Below are positions 1 through 10,734 of a DNA stretch of 64,000 nucleotides, piece by piece. The number at the start of each line of letters is the position of its first letter. The stretch's first letter is position 1. Under the pieces are notes generated by a model. That model was not told where the DNA came from. It saw only the letters and a program-made list of their open reading frames with translations, and did not search any database. The translations under genes were made by a program, and so were the position numbers. The stretch is from Azadirachta indica (lineage: Eukaryota; Streptophyta; Magnoliopsida; Sapindales; Meliaceae): NCBI GenBank assembly GCA_022749755.1, contig CM040449.1, positions 15,782,363 to 15,846,362 of the forward strand, given 5' to 3'.

Positions 1-99
1 TGAAATGGTTGTGCAACTTTTGCTTTGAACATTGGATCAAGTTAAACTTTTAAATTCGTGAGCAAACAATGCATTATAAATGTTACTATACTGTATCAT

Positions 100-2660
100 T
101 GTTGTAAATAGCTAAAATTATGTTCATTTATCATCACAGACACTTTCAAGATAAGATTATTGATGATGCACTTGGCTTTCCAATTTGCTTTACTAATCCC
201 ACCAAAACCATCTAACTGTGGTCGCACTCATAGCGCCAAAAGTCATAATGACCGATCTCGTTACATTTCTAAAAGTCTAGCCAATGTACAACCAAGTCAA
301 GTTACATTGATGCCTTATAACTTGGGTATGATGCCTCTTTAATCTTACTAAATTCAGATGTTTTTGTGTTATATCAATGAGCTGTTGATGGTCCATTGTG
401 TTGTTTTTTCAGTAATCACTGGGTATTGTTGGCAGTCAATTCATTAGGTGTAACACCCCAAATTTTATCTCAACAAAACAAAATTTAGGGTGCAACTTAA
501 CTTCAAATACATTAAACTTAGCATTACAAATAATATTAAACCTCCAAATACAATATAAAATCTCAAAATATAATAAACTTTTATTGACAACTTAAACTAA
601 ATTAAAGGTTCAAAGCTAAATATTCCTTATTACAAACATTCCAGACTCTAAAATAGTCAAGCTCTAAACCTCTACCAATCATTTATTCATACCTTAATCT
701 GCAAAATAATGATGATGAGGGGTGAGCCGCCTACTCGATGAGTAAATTTATGCATAAAATTGTAAACAAATAGCAGAGAACATAGTCATAAAACATTAAT
801 TTTAAGAACAATAATATTATAACTAGATAAACAAATTCTTGTTTTGATAGAAACATTCAATAATACATAAGCATGAACATCACATTTAATAAACTACCAA
901 TACATTTAACAATATATTTACCTCGTTTTTCATAGTATCACAAGTACTTCGGTGTCTCATTTATAACAATTCAGTACATTCGTACCTCAGAATCCGGTCA
1001 TTAACAGTCAATAAGTGCATAAACAGTAACTCAGCTAGCCAGTCGGCAATAATAACAGAAACAGTTGTTATAGACAATGAGCCAAACATTAATACTAAAT
1101 ATGACTTTTCATGTACAATAGATTCAATAACATTTATGTCACATATTCAATTAAGTAATGCATTCAACGATTTATATGAAAAGTACAACTAATAATAATT
1201 TTTAAAACTAGTGTATGAAAAAAAATATATTTGTAGCTACCTAAGAAAGAAAATGTTGATAAGAAAATAATACACTTTATATTTAGTAATTAAACAACTT
1301 AAGTACTAGTAAAATAATTTTTCTTTAAACTATATTTAAAAATAAATATTAAAAAACACTAATAAGATTATAAAAAAATACAATTTTTATTTTAGGAGAC
1401 TAATTAACATAAATCATGGTTTATTTTGCTTAAAACCATGAAAATGATACAAACTTAGAAAGTTTAAAATTTACTTTACAGAAAAATTTACTTGAAACAA
1501 ATGCATGAAAAAAACATTTCTTATAAACATGTTCATGCTTACAATTATCATTAATAGTTTTAAGTATTTGATTACAATATATTATGTATAAATCTACTTA
1601 CCTCAAAATAATGACAAGTCAATAAAATTTCTCTATGCTCAACAATAAGTCACCCACTTTCCGGATTAGCTACGCTTCTAGAGATTTTTTTCTACCAAAC
1701 CTTGAAAGGATGTAAAATTTAGAGAAAAAACTTTTTAAAGAGTATTTAGTGAATTTGTAAAGTGAAACTTATGGTGTAAAATGAGATCCTTGCACCATTT
1801 ACAACCAAAAATTGGCTTTAAAATTCAAAAAGTGATAACCCAAAATTTAACTTTAAAAACCAAATAAGCTAATCAAAACCAATCCTAATTTCAAAATCTA
1901 AAATTCAACTTTAAAAATCAAATAAACTAATCTATCAAAACTATAACTATAAATTTCAAAATCCAAATTTGAATTCCTAAATTAAAATTATTATCCATCT
2001 TATTCAATTGCAATTAAATCTTAATTTCAAATTTGAAAACTAATTAATCTATTTTCCTTCCATTCCTATATAAGAACATTGCATTACATTAGGTGGCAAA
2101 TCATCCGATGGTATACAAGACATTATAACTATATATAATTTTTAAATTTTTGACCTTATTTTGCATTAATTGGTTATATCTATGGTCATATTTTATGTTA
2201 CAAGTATTATGACTAATTAGTGTTATTTTTGAACCAAAAAATATCAAAAAAAAAAACTGAATCTATAATGGATTAAAGTCAAGGTAAACAAATAAAACCT
2301 ATAGTATTTTGATCAGTGTATTGATTGTTATGCAAACTATAGTGTCTCAAGCAACCTGATATTGTTGAATATGGGTATTTTATGATGAAGTACATGCAAG
2401 AGATTGTGAGGGATGTTAACATCCTGAAAGATAATGTGAGTTTTAGCTTCTGTATTGAGTTGGTATTTTAGTGTTTGAAAAATAATAAATTTCTTACATA
2501 TAATTAAATAACATATTTCATATTTCATATTTCATATTGTTTTTTGAAGTTCAAAGAAATCAATGAATATACTAAAGGTGATATCACAAAAGTCTATGAA
2601 GAATAGGCTTCATATGTTGCAACTCTTATTACCAGTAATGAACAAGATGTATATTTTATT
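100..2660 (+). pseudogene. CACTA-associated Ulp1-like C48 cysteine peptidase pseudogene, copy 1
   Basis: The plus strand encodes pieces typical of the Ulp1 (SUMO protease-like) domain carried by plant CACTA elements. There is an 'LMPYNLG' strand, then after a likely intron 'NHWVLLAVNS' with the catalytic His at 417-419, and after an interruption 'KQPDIVEYGYFMMKYMQEIV' (about 2349-2408). Then comes the C-terminal 'YTKGDITKVYEE' block. In this family the residue after 'VE' is the catalytic Cys in an 'ECGY' motif; here codon 2370-2372 is TAT (Tyr). A Trp usual near the C-terminus reads as TAG at 2604-2606. A 1.64-kb solo LTR splits the gene. It is therefore dead. The family assignment is from motif recognition. 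Confidence 0.75.
449..2088. mobile_element. Solo LTR inside the Ulp1 pseudogene, copy 1
   Basis: The 1640-bp insert begins TGTAACACCCC and ends GCATTACA, giving inverted ends TGTAA...TTACA. It is flanked by a 5-bp direct repeat TTAGG (444-448 and 2089-2093), the expected target-site duplication. Removing it rejoins the Ulp1 reading 'VNSLG' to 'GKSSDGIQDII'. No gag or pol coding occurs inside, so this is a lone LTR left by recombination. Orientation is unclear: a TATATAAG lies near the right end. Superfamily is not determined. Confidence 0.8.
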
Positions 2661-3661
2661 TAAAGTTTATAATTTGCTATATTATTCAGTGGTGTATTGG
2701 TGCTTGATTGAATGTTTTGCTGTTTCTCTTGTGCCCAGAAATGAAGAAGTTTGAAACGAGTAGAGGATAGCTTTTAAGTCACTGATTCGATTAGTTTAAA
2801 CTTTGGATAAGGTTGGTTTGTGAATTGGTGACTTGATAGCTTAGCAATTGACAAGTTGGCAATTAATTTATTATTGGCTAAAGAAATGTTGATAAGTATT
2901 GCACTAGATATATATGTTGGATATGTCAAATATGTTGGTAATGTAGTGCACTTGATAATTTGGCATTTTAGGATTTTAATTTTTTTTTCAAGCAAATCGT
3001 ATATGGATTGTTGTTAAGTTATGTATTTGATATAATATCCAGTACTATATTATTGGTATATATTATTGTATTGAGGTACTTTATTAATGAATGCCTATAA
3101 ATTATAATGTATATATTTCTATTAATTCAGTGTTTTGTTATTGAATGCTTATAACTTATCTTGTATTCATATTATATATAGATATAAAATTAATGAGTAT
3201 GGATATTATATATTAATATTAACTTATTGTGCATTGATAACTCTAATAGTTGTAATATCAATAATTTTTAAATCAAAAACAAAATAGGGCCATTATTATT
3301 AACGATATAAGCAAATTTTTATTTTTTAGTATAAAAATTATTTATTGATATTAATATTGTACAGCAAACAACCGGTAACATCATACAAATCCAACCTACT
3401 CTAACATTATAAACATATCAATGTTTTTAGATACAATAGAATTAGAAATCATAGATATGTTTTTGGTACATTGTATCTTGATATCATAATCTCAACACAC
3501 TATTGATATAATGTCACATCAAGTACTAATACTTTTATTGTGATACTCTATTTGGTGTCACGGATTGTTGATTAAAGCTACTATATTAGCTGGAACTAGT
3601 GTCTATAAAGCATATCACTGATACTAACCTAACATCAGCAATGGCCATTTTTCTAGTAGTC
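2661..3661 (+). mobile_element. 3' end of the Ulp1-bearing CACTA-like element, copy 1
   Basis: Non-coding AT-rich DNA after the Ulp1 pseudogene. At 3300-3660 it carries short repeated motifs such as 'gtcac', 'tgatac' and 'actaatac', as in CACTA subterminal regions. It closes with 'tttttctagtagtc'. The reverse complement GACTACTAGAAAAA differs by one base from the common plant CACTA terminus CACTACTAGAAAAA, so 3661 is the probable element end with a mutated last base. The 5' terminus was not found. Confidence 0.5.
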
Positions 3662-4525
3662 CAAAAGATCAAAAACCATACAAAGGGTTCAAGTCAAGCT
3701 TAAAACGAAGATCGGATTAAAAAAATGGGTTAAAGATAGGCTAACATTCAGTATGGCCAAGTGTACTTTTTTTATATGATCAAAGGTTTCCTTTTATAAA
3801 TATTGTTTTCTAGAGTTGATTTAACTTTTGCATTTATATTTCCACAATTAGAATATTTATCCTTGATTTAATTTGTTGGAAAATTGAAATTGGAAATATT
3901 AGAAGCGTTATTTATTTTGGAGTAGTTGTTGGGAAATTGAAATTGGAAATATTATAAGTGTTTTCATATTAGTGAATGGTTGAATTTAACTTCTGATTAT
4001 GTGATTAAATTTCTATCTTTTATTGGAAATTGTGTTGGAAGAAGTTGTTGGATTTAGAGTATGTTGGGAATATTGCATGCATTTTATATTTTATTTTGAT
4101 TAATTGAAATCACTGTATTTTTTTATTGATACAGTACATTTGATTCATCGTACGTAATTGTGTTTTTCTTGCACTATTTTTCATTCCCATATATAGAGGA
4201 GGATTTTCAATCACCAAAAATCAGTATCTACAATGATAAGATTTCTCTTCTTGAAAGAATTAATAGACATCTTAATTTTTATGTTTTCAAAGAACACAAA
4301 CTTTGTTGAAAATATTTTATGGCGTTGAGATGTGAACTGCCGAATTTGTAGTCCTATCAATAATTTTGTTTATACTCTCTAGCATATATACCCATAGATA
4401 ATAGTAAGTGATAAATTGATTATTTAGTTTTTTTATTACATTAGTGTTCATGCTCCGTCAACAGTGTGGTGATCTTGTATCTTTGTTTGTGATAATAAAA
4501 GTATAGTTTTAAAATTCCATTTTAG

Positions 4526-5655
4526 AATGTGGTTGAAACAACAGTGAATAATTCATTGGCTTTTCACAAATTGATGCCTCAAGAACAAGCAACTGTACAT
4601 CGAACATTTGAGAAAAATGAGCATATGTATGTGATGATTCATTGAAAATTTACAAAATTCAAATATTTTTGTAAAACAAATTAAAAAGTAATTTAATCCT
4701 TAAGGTTCAGTTTATTGGACTTATTGATCTTAATAATTTAATTGGTTCTATATTTTTTATTCAGTTAAATAACCTGAGTCGCCTAATTGTATTTGTAATT
4801 GATTCAATGTCCATACTCTTAATTAAAGAGAACTGTTTAAGAGTGACCATGATAGACCTCAAAAATATTAATTAAGGGACAATCTATCATTAGACTATTT
4901 TTCTTCGATGGTAGTGATTGTGAGTATTGAAAAGTTAAAATGAGATTTTTTTTATAGGCTATTCTCTATGATATTTGGGATATCGTTAATGAAGTTTGTT
5001 TTCCCACCAAGAAAAATGTTTAATGGTTGGAGTTCATTCACAAAACTCAAAGCTGAGTGGGGTGATGCTAATAGGAGAAAGGTGTTCTTAAAAGTAAAAC
5101 TTATAAATCCATTTTATTGCATAATTGCTGTAAACAAGTTTTAAAGGATCTCTTTTTATAAAAATGTTTATGACATAGGGTATGGTTTAGATTTTGTATA
5201 TGATGTAACCAGCCAAGTTAAAAGGCCTAAAATTTAGGTGACTCAGAAGACAGAATGAATTGTCTAAAATGAGACCCCCTAAAACTATTAATAGCATGTA
5301 CGCTAGATCTACCAATATTTTAAAAATTTTTTAATATATCTTAGTATATCTCTCTAAAATAGTGAAAAAGTAAAGAAAATTCTTACATTTTATCCAATAA
5401 TTACAAAGAAAAAGTGACAATAACAAAAGAAGTCAAAAGTTTTAACATATACACTTTCTCTTAGTGACGACAAGATGTATAGTCCAAAACAAGCAAATTA
5501 TTGCTTTTAAATCAATGAAGCATGATGATGAAGAAGAAGAAGATGGAAGAGACGAAGATGAAGAATATAACGAAGAAGAAATTGCTCAAATGCCTAACAA
5601 AGTTTTTGGAATTTCTAAGCATGAAAATACTAAGAAGGAAAAATCAATAATGTAA
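4526..5655 (+). pseudogene. Exon-like pieces of an unidentified multi-exon gene, copy 1
   Basis: Three coding-like blocks lie in order. Block 4526-4626 is open ('SLAFHKLMPQEQATVHRTF'), preceded by 'ttttag' and followed by donor GTATGT. Block about 4957-5092 is preceded by 'ttttttatag' and followed by 'aaaGTAAAA'. Block 5464-5655 is a 63-codon open frame with an acidic run (Asp/Glu-rich, residues about 20-40) ending KKEKSIM. I do not recognise a family. In this copy the second block has one extra T at about 4994-4996 compared with copy 2, which breaks the frame. It could be a decaying gene or transposon coding sequence. Confidence 0.35.
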
Positions 5656-6087
5656 AGTTATTTGATAAGTATAAAAGATCCAAATGCCCCTTTTTTTTAT
5701 CTCATACGCATCAAAAAAATTATTGCAAACTCAATTTTTTATATCAACATCAATTGCTTTGTAAAAGCATATATATAAGTATATTTATATATGTATAGTT
5801 CAAATAAACATAATTAATTATTTCCAGTTAATCTAATAATTTAAATTTTTTAAGTTTAATTAATATGAATTTTCAAGTAGGAATAAATTAAGAACCTGTT
5901 CTTTTTATGAAGTAAAACAACGTATCATAAACTTAATTAAAAAATAATGACTAATTAAGCATGCACAACATGCAACGTTTGCAGAATTAATTAATTAATT
6001 GAATATCAGTTAAGCTAATTAATTAATTAATTAAATAAGGATGCAGTTTTTAATAAAAACTTAATTAGATATCTGACTGACAAGACA

Positions 6088-6096
6088 TATATAAAA
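6088..6096 (+). promoter_or_regulatory. TATA box of the small secreted peptide gene, copy 1
   Basis: TATATAAAA lies 90 bp before the ATG at 6186, a normal plant core-promoter distance. A short CA run and 'cagacataagagaaa' precede the ATG in the presumed 5' leader. The same box is at 27213-27221 in the duplicate. Confidence 0.6.
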
Positions 6097-6185
6097 GGCC
6101 CCATCTCATTGATGGATCCATGTAACTTTTAAATACTGAAATTAATTTTTAAAAAAGAAACACACACACACAGACATAAGAGAAA

Positions 6186-6407
6186 ATGGGTTACACCAGC
6201 AGCAGTAGCAACAAATTATTTAGTGCTTCGAAGTTGGTATTGTGTTGTATCATTGTGATTGCATTTCTCGTGCGATTTGGCGAAAGCGAGAACTATGATG
6301 ATTGTATGAACACTTGTAATTGGCGGAAAACTCAGATTTCGAGAGACCAATGTACCCCTTTTTGTCTAATAAAGTCTACAGGCATTTTTGAATTTTTCGG
6401 CTACTAG
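6186..6407 (+). CDS. Small secreted cysteine-rich peptide with alpha-hairpinin spacing, copy 1
   Basis: This 73-residue protein has a Ser/Lys-rich start, a hydrophobic signal core (about residues 17-29) and a likely cleavage near Gly32-Glu35. The mature part has exactly four cysteines (40, 44, 56, 60), arranged C-X3-C-X11-C-X3-C. This spacing defines the alpha-hairpinin family of plant defence peptides and protease inhibitors, which fold as two antiparallel helices held by two disulfides. A Trp-Arg-Lys segment follows Cys44 and a short Phe-rich tail follows Cys60. The gene is a single exon with a TATA box 90 bp upstream. Family assignment rests on spacing alone; other four-Cys secreted peptides cannot be excluded. 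The role (antimicrobial or inhibitor) is inferred. The duplicate at 27311 has the same coding sequence. Confidence 0.7.
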   Translation: MGYTSSSSNKLFSASKLVLCCIIVIAFLVRFGESENYDDCMNTCNWRKTQISRDQCTPFCLIKSTGIFEFFGY

Positions 6408-7639
6408 TATTAAGTCCTATATATGTATGTTCGATATGAACAATAACAGAACAAGAAGGAGAAGTGAGATATTTCATAAATTAAATAAAGAATAATTTTG
6501 TCATTACATCCTAATAATTAATTTCTTTATAACTTTTAAATATTGAATTTTAGCTACAATATATTTAAATGGGTATGTATAATGAATAATACTTATTTAA
6601 TTTGTTAATCGTGCTTTTGTAAAGAGGATGTGGCATTGGCCAGGAACAACCTTAGAGTTGATTTCTCACAATCCACAACTATTTTTGCCTTAGGCAATAT
6701 CATTCTGCAACCATTCAGCCCTCGACTCTTTAATTATGGTTGATGTCAACTTTTTATCTTCTTTATTTACATTGGAAGTACTGCTATAAACTGCACTTTG
6801 GAATCGTTTAACTATTAAATCTGATCTTGCATTTCAAATGTACATTAATTATGACACATTAATTATTCATTATATAAAGTTATTAGACTTAATTCCAACT
6901 ATTAAAAGTATTTAAATTTAATAGTTTATAAATGATGTAAGAAATTATGTAAAGTTAAGAGATCATTAATTTCTTTTTATATATATATATATATATATTG
7001 CGATGTGTAAACAAGGTAATATTCAGAAATTTTATTTATTCACCACAACAAACTAATATTGAGAGAGCAAAAAACCAATTGTGAAATTTTTTCTTGATAT
7101 ATATATATATATATAGCATGAAAAGTGCTATATTATTGAAAGAGAATTCTTATGGCAAAGCAGAAAAAGAGAAGTCTTATTATAATTCATAAAAAAGAAA
7201 AGAAATTAAATTAGCCAAATTAATAATTGGTAATTTATTGTTAAAATTTATTATCTACTTATTAAGGGTATATGGTAGAAAAAGCTTATAAATATTAGTG
7301 AAATACTAAAATACTTAAGAGTAACAAATCCACTATAATTCCAAGTATAATAACAAGCATAATCCATCATCGTAGTATTATGAATGCATTGACCTCCATA
7401 TTGTTTTTGTTTTTGGAAGCATTTTTTGGGCAATTTGGAAGAGTATATCTTCTCATATATATCTCCTATATACATCTCTTTTTGGCATTAGCATGATGGG
7501 CCCTTAACGCAAATGCAAAAATATGGAAATTGAACAAAAAAAATGAAAAAAAATGTACACAAATTAAGTTTGGTCTAGTGAATAATGAATTGATATGTCC
7601 ATTTTATTATATGATTATGCTTAATTTATCCATCATCAA
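6408..7639. other. AT-rich intergenic DNA, copy 1 (also about 27533-28765 in copy 2)
   Basis: No gene is supported here. There are two TA microsatellites (about 6980-6999 and 7098-7115) whose lengths differ between the duplicate copies. A minus-strand open frame (7251-7475) is not supported: it has no family resemblance and its 3' end changes between copies. Confidence 0.6.
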
Positions 7640-9170
7640 ACAACATAGTTAGGATTGTTTAGTCCGTTTTGAGTATTTATTTTTCCTTTTAAGCATTTTA
7701 GTTTTATTTGTGTTGAGGTGTTTTGATGAAAAAAACATGAAAACGAAGCAAAAATGCAAGTTCACGAGCCTCTCCATTGATCTTGGGCTAAAGTGGCATA
7801 AATCAATGTTATGAGTATGGTGTACTAAAACTGTGATAACTTTGTCTACATAACTTTGGATCGTGATCTGTTTGTGTTATTAGAAACTAGACAGTCAGAG
7901 CTTCAATTTGACATGAGTTTCTTATAGGCAATAACCATGGTGTGCCAACACCATGCACACTACTAAGAGGTAGCAAGCTTGGCACACTCACAGTAAACCA
8001 TAGCACAGACGTGCCACCAGTTTTGCCTCCTTTATGCCAAAGCACCACCTCTGCGCTACGTGGGTTCAAACTTGACAATTTCGGATGAATTTTGGCCTTA
8101 GGATCATCCTTAGATGGCTAAAATTAGATATATGCTAGGTTTTCATGTTTTTGGGTGGATTGGAGAAGCGGATTTTTAGGATAAAAGGTAGAGAAAAATG
8201 AGAGAGCTCCAGTGAGAGAAAGTGGAAGAATCAACAAATTCTTGGAGAGGATTGGAAGATCACTTGAAGAATTGGGGATATGAAACTTGAATCAACGTAG
8301 TTCTATCTCTTAAACTCTTAATTTCTATTAAAACTCATTTGCATTGTTATTATTTGTTTTATTTTATTGAATGGTGATTTTCAAGATGATATTAATATTT
8401 GATGTTGATATATTAGTCTAATTTCTATATTTTAGGGTCTTGATATAACCTACTTGGATTATATTTTCATTGGTTGGAGAGTTGTTAATATAAGTATGTT
8501 TTATTCATTTACGTTTTCTTGCTCTTAAGGTTTTTAATTTGTCGAAAAATGAATTAGTTAAAATTATATGAATGAATGCTTGGCAAAGATTAATTTGTTC
8601 ATTAAGATAAAGAAAACATTGTTTACAAACATTAAGAGTCTGGGAAGACATCGATGTCTAAACAATCAAATTAATTATAGGAAAACCAAGAAATTGGGAG
8701 TTAATTAGGTCTTTAGATATTAATAACTGGTGAAGCTAAGAGAACATTTAATTAATCTAGTTAGATAGAGACATCGACTAGGTTGGTTAGAATAGGACCT
8801 GGTTCGACTTCGGGAGAAGTAATCAGCTTAAATTATAACTAGTGATTAATGAATTAAAATAGAAAATATTAGCAATTCCAATTAGGATGAATATAATATC
8901 AATTAGGTGAAGTCAAGGCCCTAGGACAATTTTCATATCAATTTCACACACTCACTTTGTTACTTTTATTTGTTGTTTACCATTCTTGCTTTTAATTAGT
9001 GAATTCTAGCTCTTAATCTTAGACTACCTAGACAAAGTCGATTTATCATAATTGTAATAATTAGTTTAAAACACAAAATCTCAATCCTTGTAGATACAAC
9101 AACCCTTTCTATCACTATACTACTTGTCAACCCCGTATACTTGCGAGTTGCATGGTTGCGTAACAGAAAT
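7640..9170 (+). mobile_element. LTR-retrotransposon-derived sequence, copy 1
   Basis: Non-coding DNA that reads like a plant gypsy-type LTR and leader. It has a 'gttaggattgtttagtccg' start, a GC-richer middle (7900-8080), and near its right end a U5/leader-like stretch ('ccttgtagatacaacaaccc', then 'cgtatacttgcgagttgcat'). No gag or pol follows, and no clear target-site duplication or exact ends were found. This is resemblance only. It lies directly left of the duplication breakpoint at 9223. Confidence 0.4.
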
Positions 9171-9244
9171 ACACAATCCACATGCTAAATTATGATTAGT
9201 TGATCATTTATGTAGGCCTGATAAATAATATAAGACATTGCTAT

Positions 9245-10390
9245 TTAAAAATTAGGTGCATGAAGGTCCTCAAAGAATATGTAAGAAATTGTGCAAGATC
9301 GAAAGGTTGTATTGCAGAATGTTATCTTGTTGAGGAATGCATGACATTTTGCTGAAGAATGTCGCAATGACGATTTCCCTAATGATGTTATTTTGGAAGG
9401 TCGACCAATTCTAGGGGGAAAATCCATTACTTTGAGTAATGAAACATTGGAAAGTGCGCATGGTTACGTGCTATTCAATACAGTGTATTGTGGAACATAC
9501 TTAAAGTAAGTAATTCAATTTACATTCTAATTTTCTTTGTGATTTTGAATTACACTCTTGTTTATTTATTTATTCTTCAATTAGGATGCATTTGGAGGAG
9601 TTAAAGAAATCAAATAAAAATTTAGAACAAAATAAGAGTTTAATTTGGAAGAGACATGTAGAGAAATTCTCAACATGGTTGAAGGAAAAGGTAACACGTT
9701 ACATGATCTCTAATTGTTTATAAAAGGCTAAGAACTATACAATGTAATCTTAGTTTTTCTTTTTATTCCTTACAGATTTTGGATCAAATTGATACAAGTA
9801 TTGACTTTGATATACTAAGATGGCTTGCAATAGTCCTAGAAACAATACCATGAGTTATGATGGGTATATTATCAATCGCAAATGTTTCCATACAAGACAA
9901 CTTGAAAGGTCAATACAAAACAGTAGTGTTTCAATTGAAGTAGCAACCATGTACAGAGTGAGTGCTAAAGACATAGCACAAGTTGTTGATGTTGTTGCAT
10001 ATTATAGTGTGATAAGAGAGATAATTTTTTTAGATTACCATAATTTTCAGGTTCCAATATTCAAATGTGATTAGGCAAATGGGTCATGGTGTTAAGGTTG
10101 AACATGGTTTTACAACTGTTAATCTACACCGAGGTCAAAATCAATATGAGAGAGAACCATTTATTCTTGCTTCACAGGCGAAACAAGTATTCTATTCAAT
10201 AGAAAATGATTCATCCAATTGGTATGTCTTGTTAAAGGCACCCCCGAGGGGATATTACGAGTTGGAAATGTATGATGAGAATATTGATACAACTTGTAGG
10301 CTGAAACATATATCAATTTCAGATATGAATATTGATAACAATGGAGAAGAGACTTATATTATAAAGGATTATGAGGATATATTGGTGTAA
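9245..10390 (+). pseudogene. TNP2 transposase C-terminal remnant (DUF4218 end + DUF4216)
   Basis: From about 9256 the reading 'CMKVLKEYVRNCARSKGCIA' matches the conserved 'YMKVLKGYVRNR.RPEGCIAE' block at the end of DUF4218 in CACTA TNP2 proteins. It is soon broken by stops and a frameshift (9345-9375). Further exons read 'HGYVLFNTVY', 'WKRHVEKFSTWLKEK', then DUF4216 (9820-10390) with 'VAYYSVIREIIFLDYHNFQV' and 'ILASQAKQVFY'. In functional elements TNP2 acts with a second element-encoded protein at the termini. Here the catalytic portion is missing and the frame is broken, so it is non-functional. Confidence 0.85.
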
Positions 10391-10734
10391 CTTGTGCATT
10401 TTTTTGTCTTTTGATGGTAATTTTATTCTTATCTGTTGCCTTATTTTCTTTCAATGTTTTCATGCTTATAATATTATAATTTTATGTTCAGTTTTGTCCT
10501 TTTATTATTATTTATGCATTTTTATTTATTACTTGATACTTTATTTTATTTGTTAAATAAGTAGTGATTATAATTGTCATTTAAATTGTGATGAATGTTA
10601 ATTTAACTTTTTCTTTTTCTTCATTGGTAGTTTAGTTTGACAATAATTTTGTTTGTTTGGTTTTTAAATCTATATTACAAGCTATTAATTTAAAAAGAAA
10701 TTAGTAGTTTTTATTATCATGCAGGTGCAAAAAG

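Larger units (their letters stand above)
1..9223. repeat. Segmental duplication, copy 1 (right part; left edge outside window)
   Basis: Positions 1-9223 match 21129-30353 in the same orientation almost base for base, with scattered substitutions and small indels (TA-run lengths, poly-A lengths). By eye divergence is about 1%. Homology runs off the left edge of the window, so the true left end is unknown. On the right it ends abruptly after 'gtaggcctgata': copy 1 continues into CACTA sequence, copy 2 into unrelated sequence. Every element in the segment, including a solo LTR and fixed pseudogene lesions, is shared, so these predate the duplication. Confidence 0.97.

Noticed and set aside
7251..7475. 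74-codon minus-strand open frame with several cysteines (70 codons at 28380-28592 in copy 2)
   Set aside because: No signal peptide or known cysteine pattern, its end changes by a frameshift between the copies, and no promoter is visible.
7887..8078. 63-codon minus-strand frames (also 29008-29199, 8996-9181, 30126-30311)
   Set aside because: They lie in LTR-like non-coding DNA and have no protein-family resemblance.
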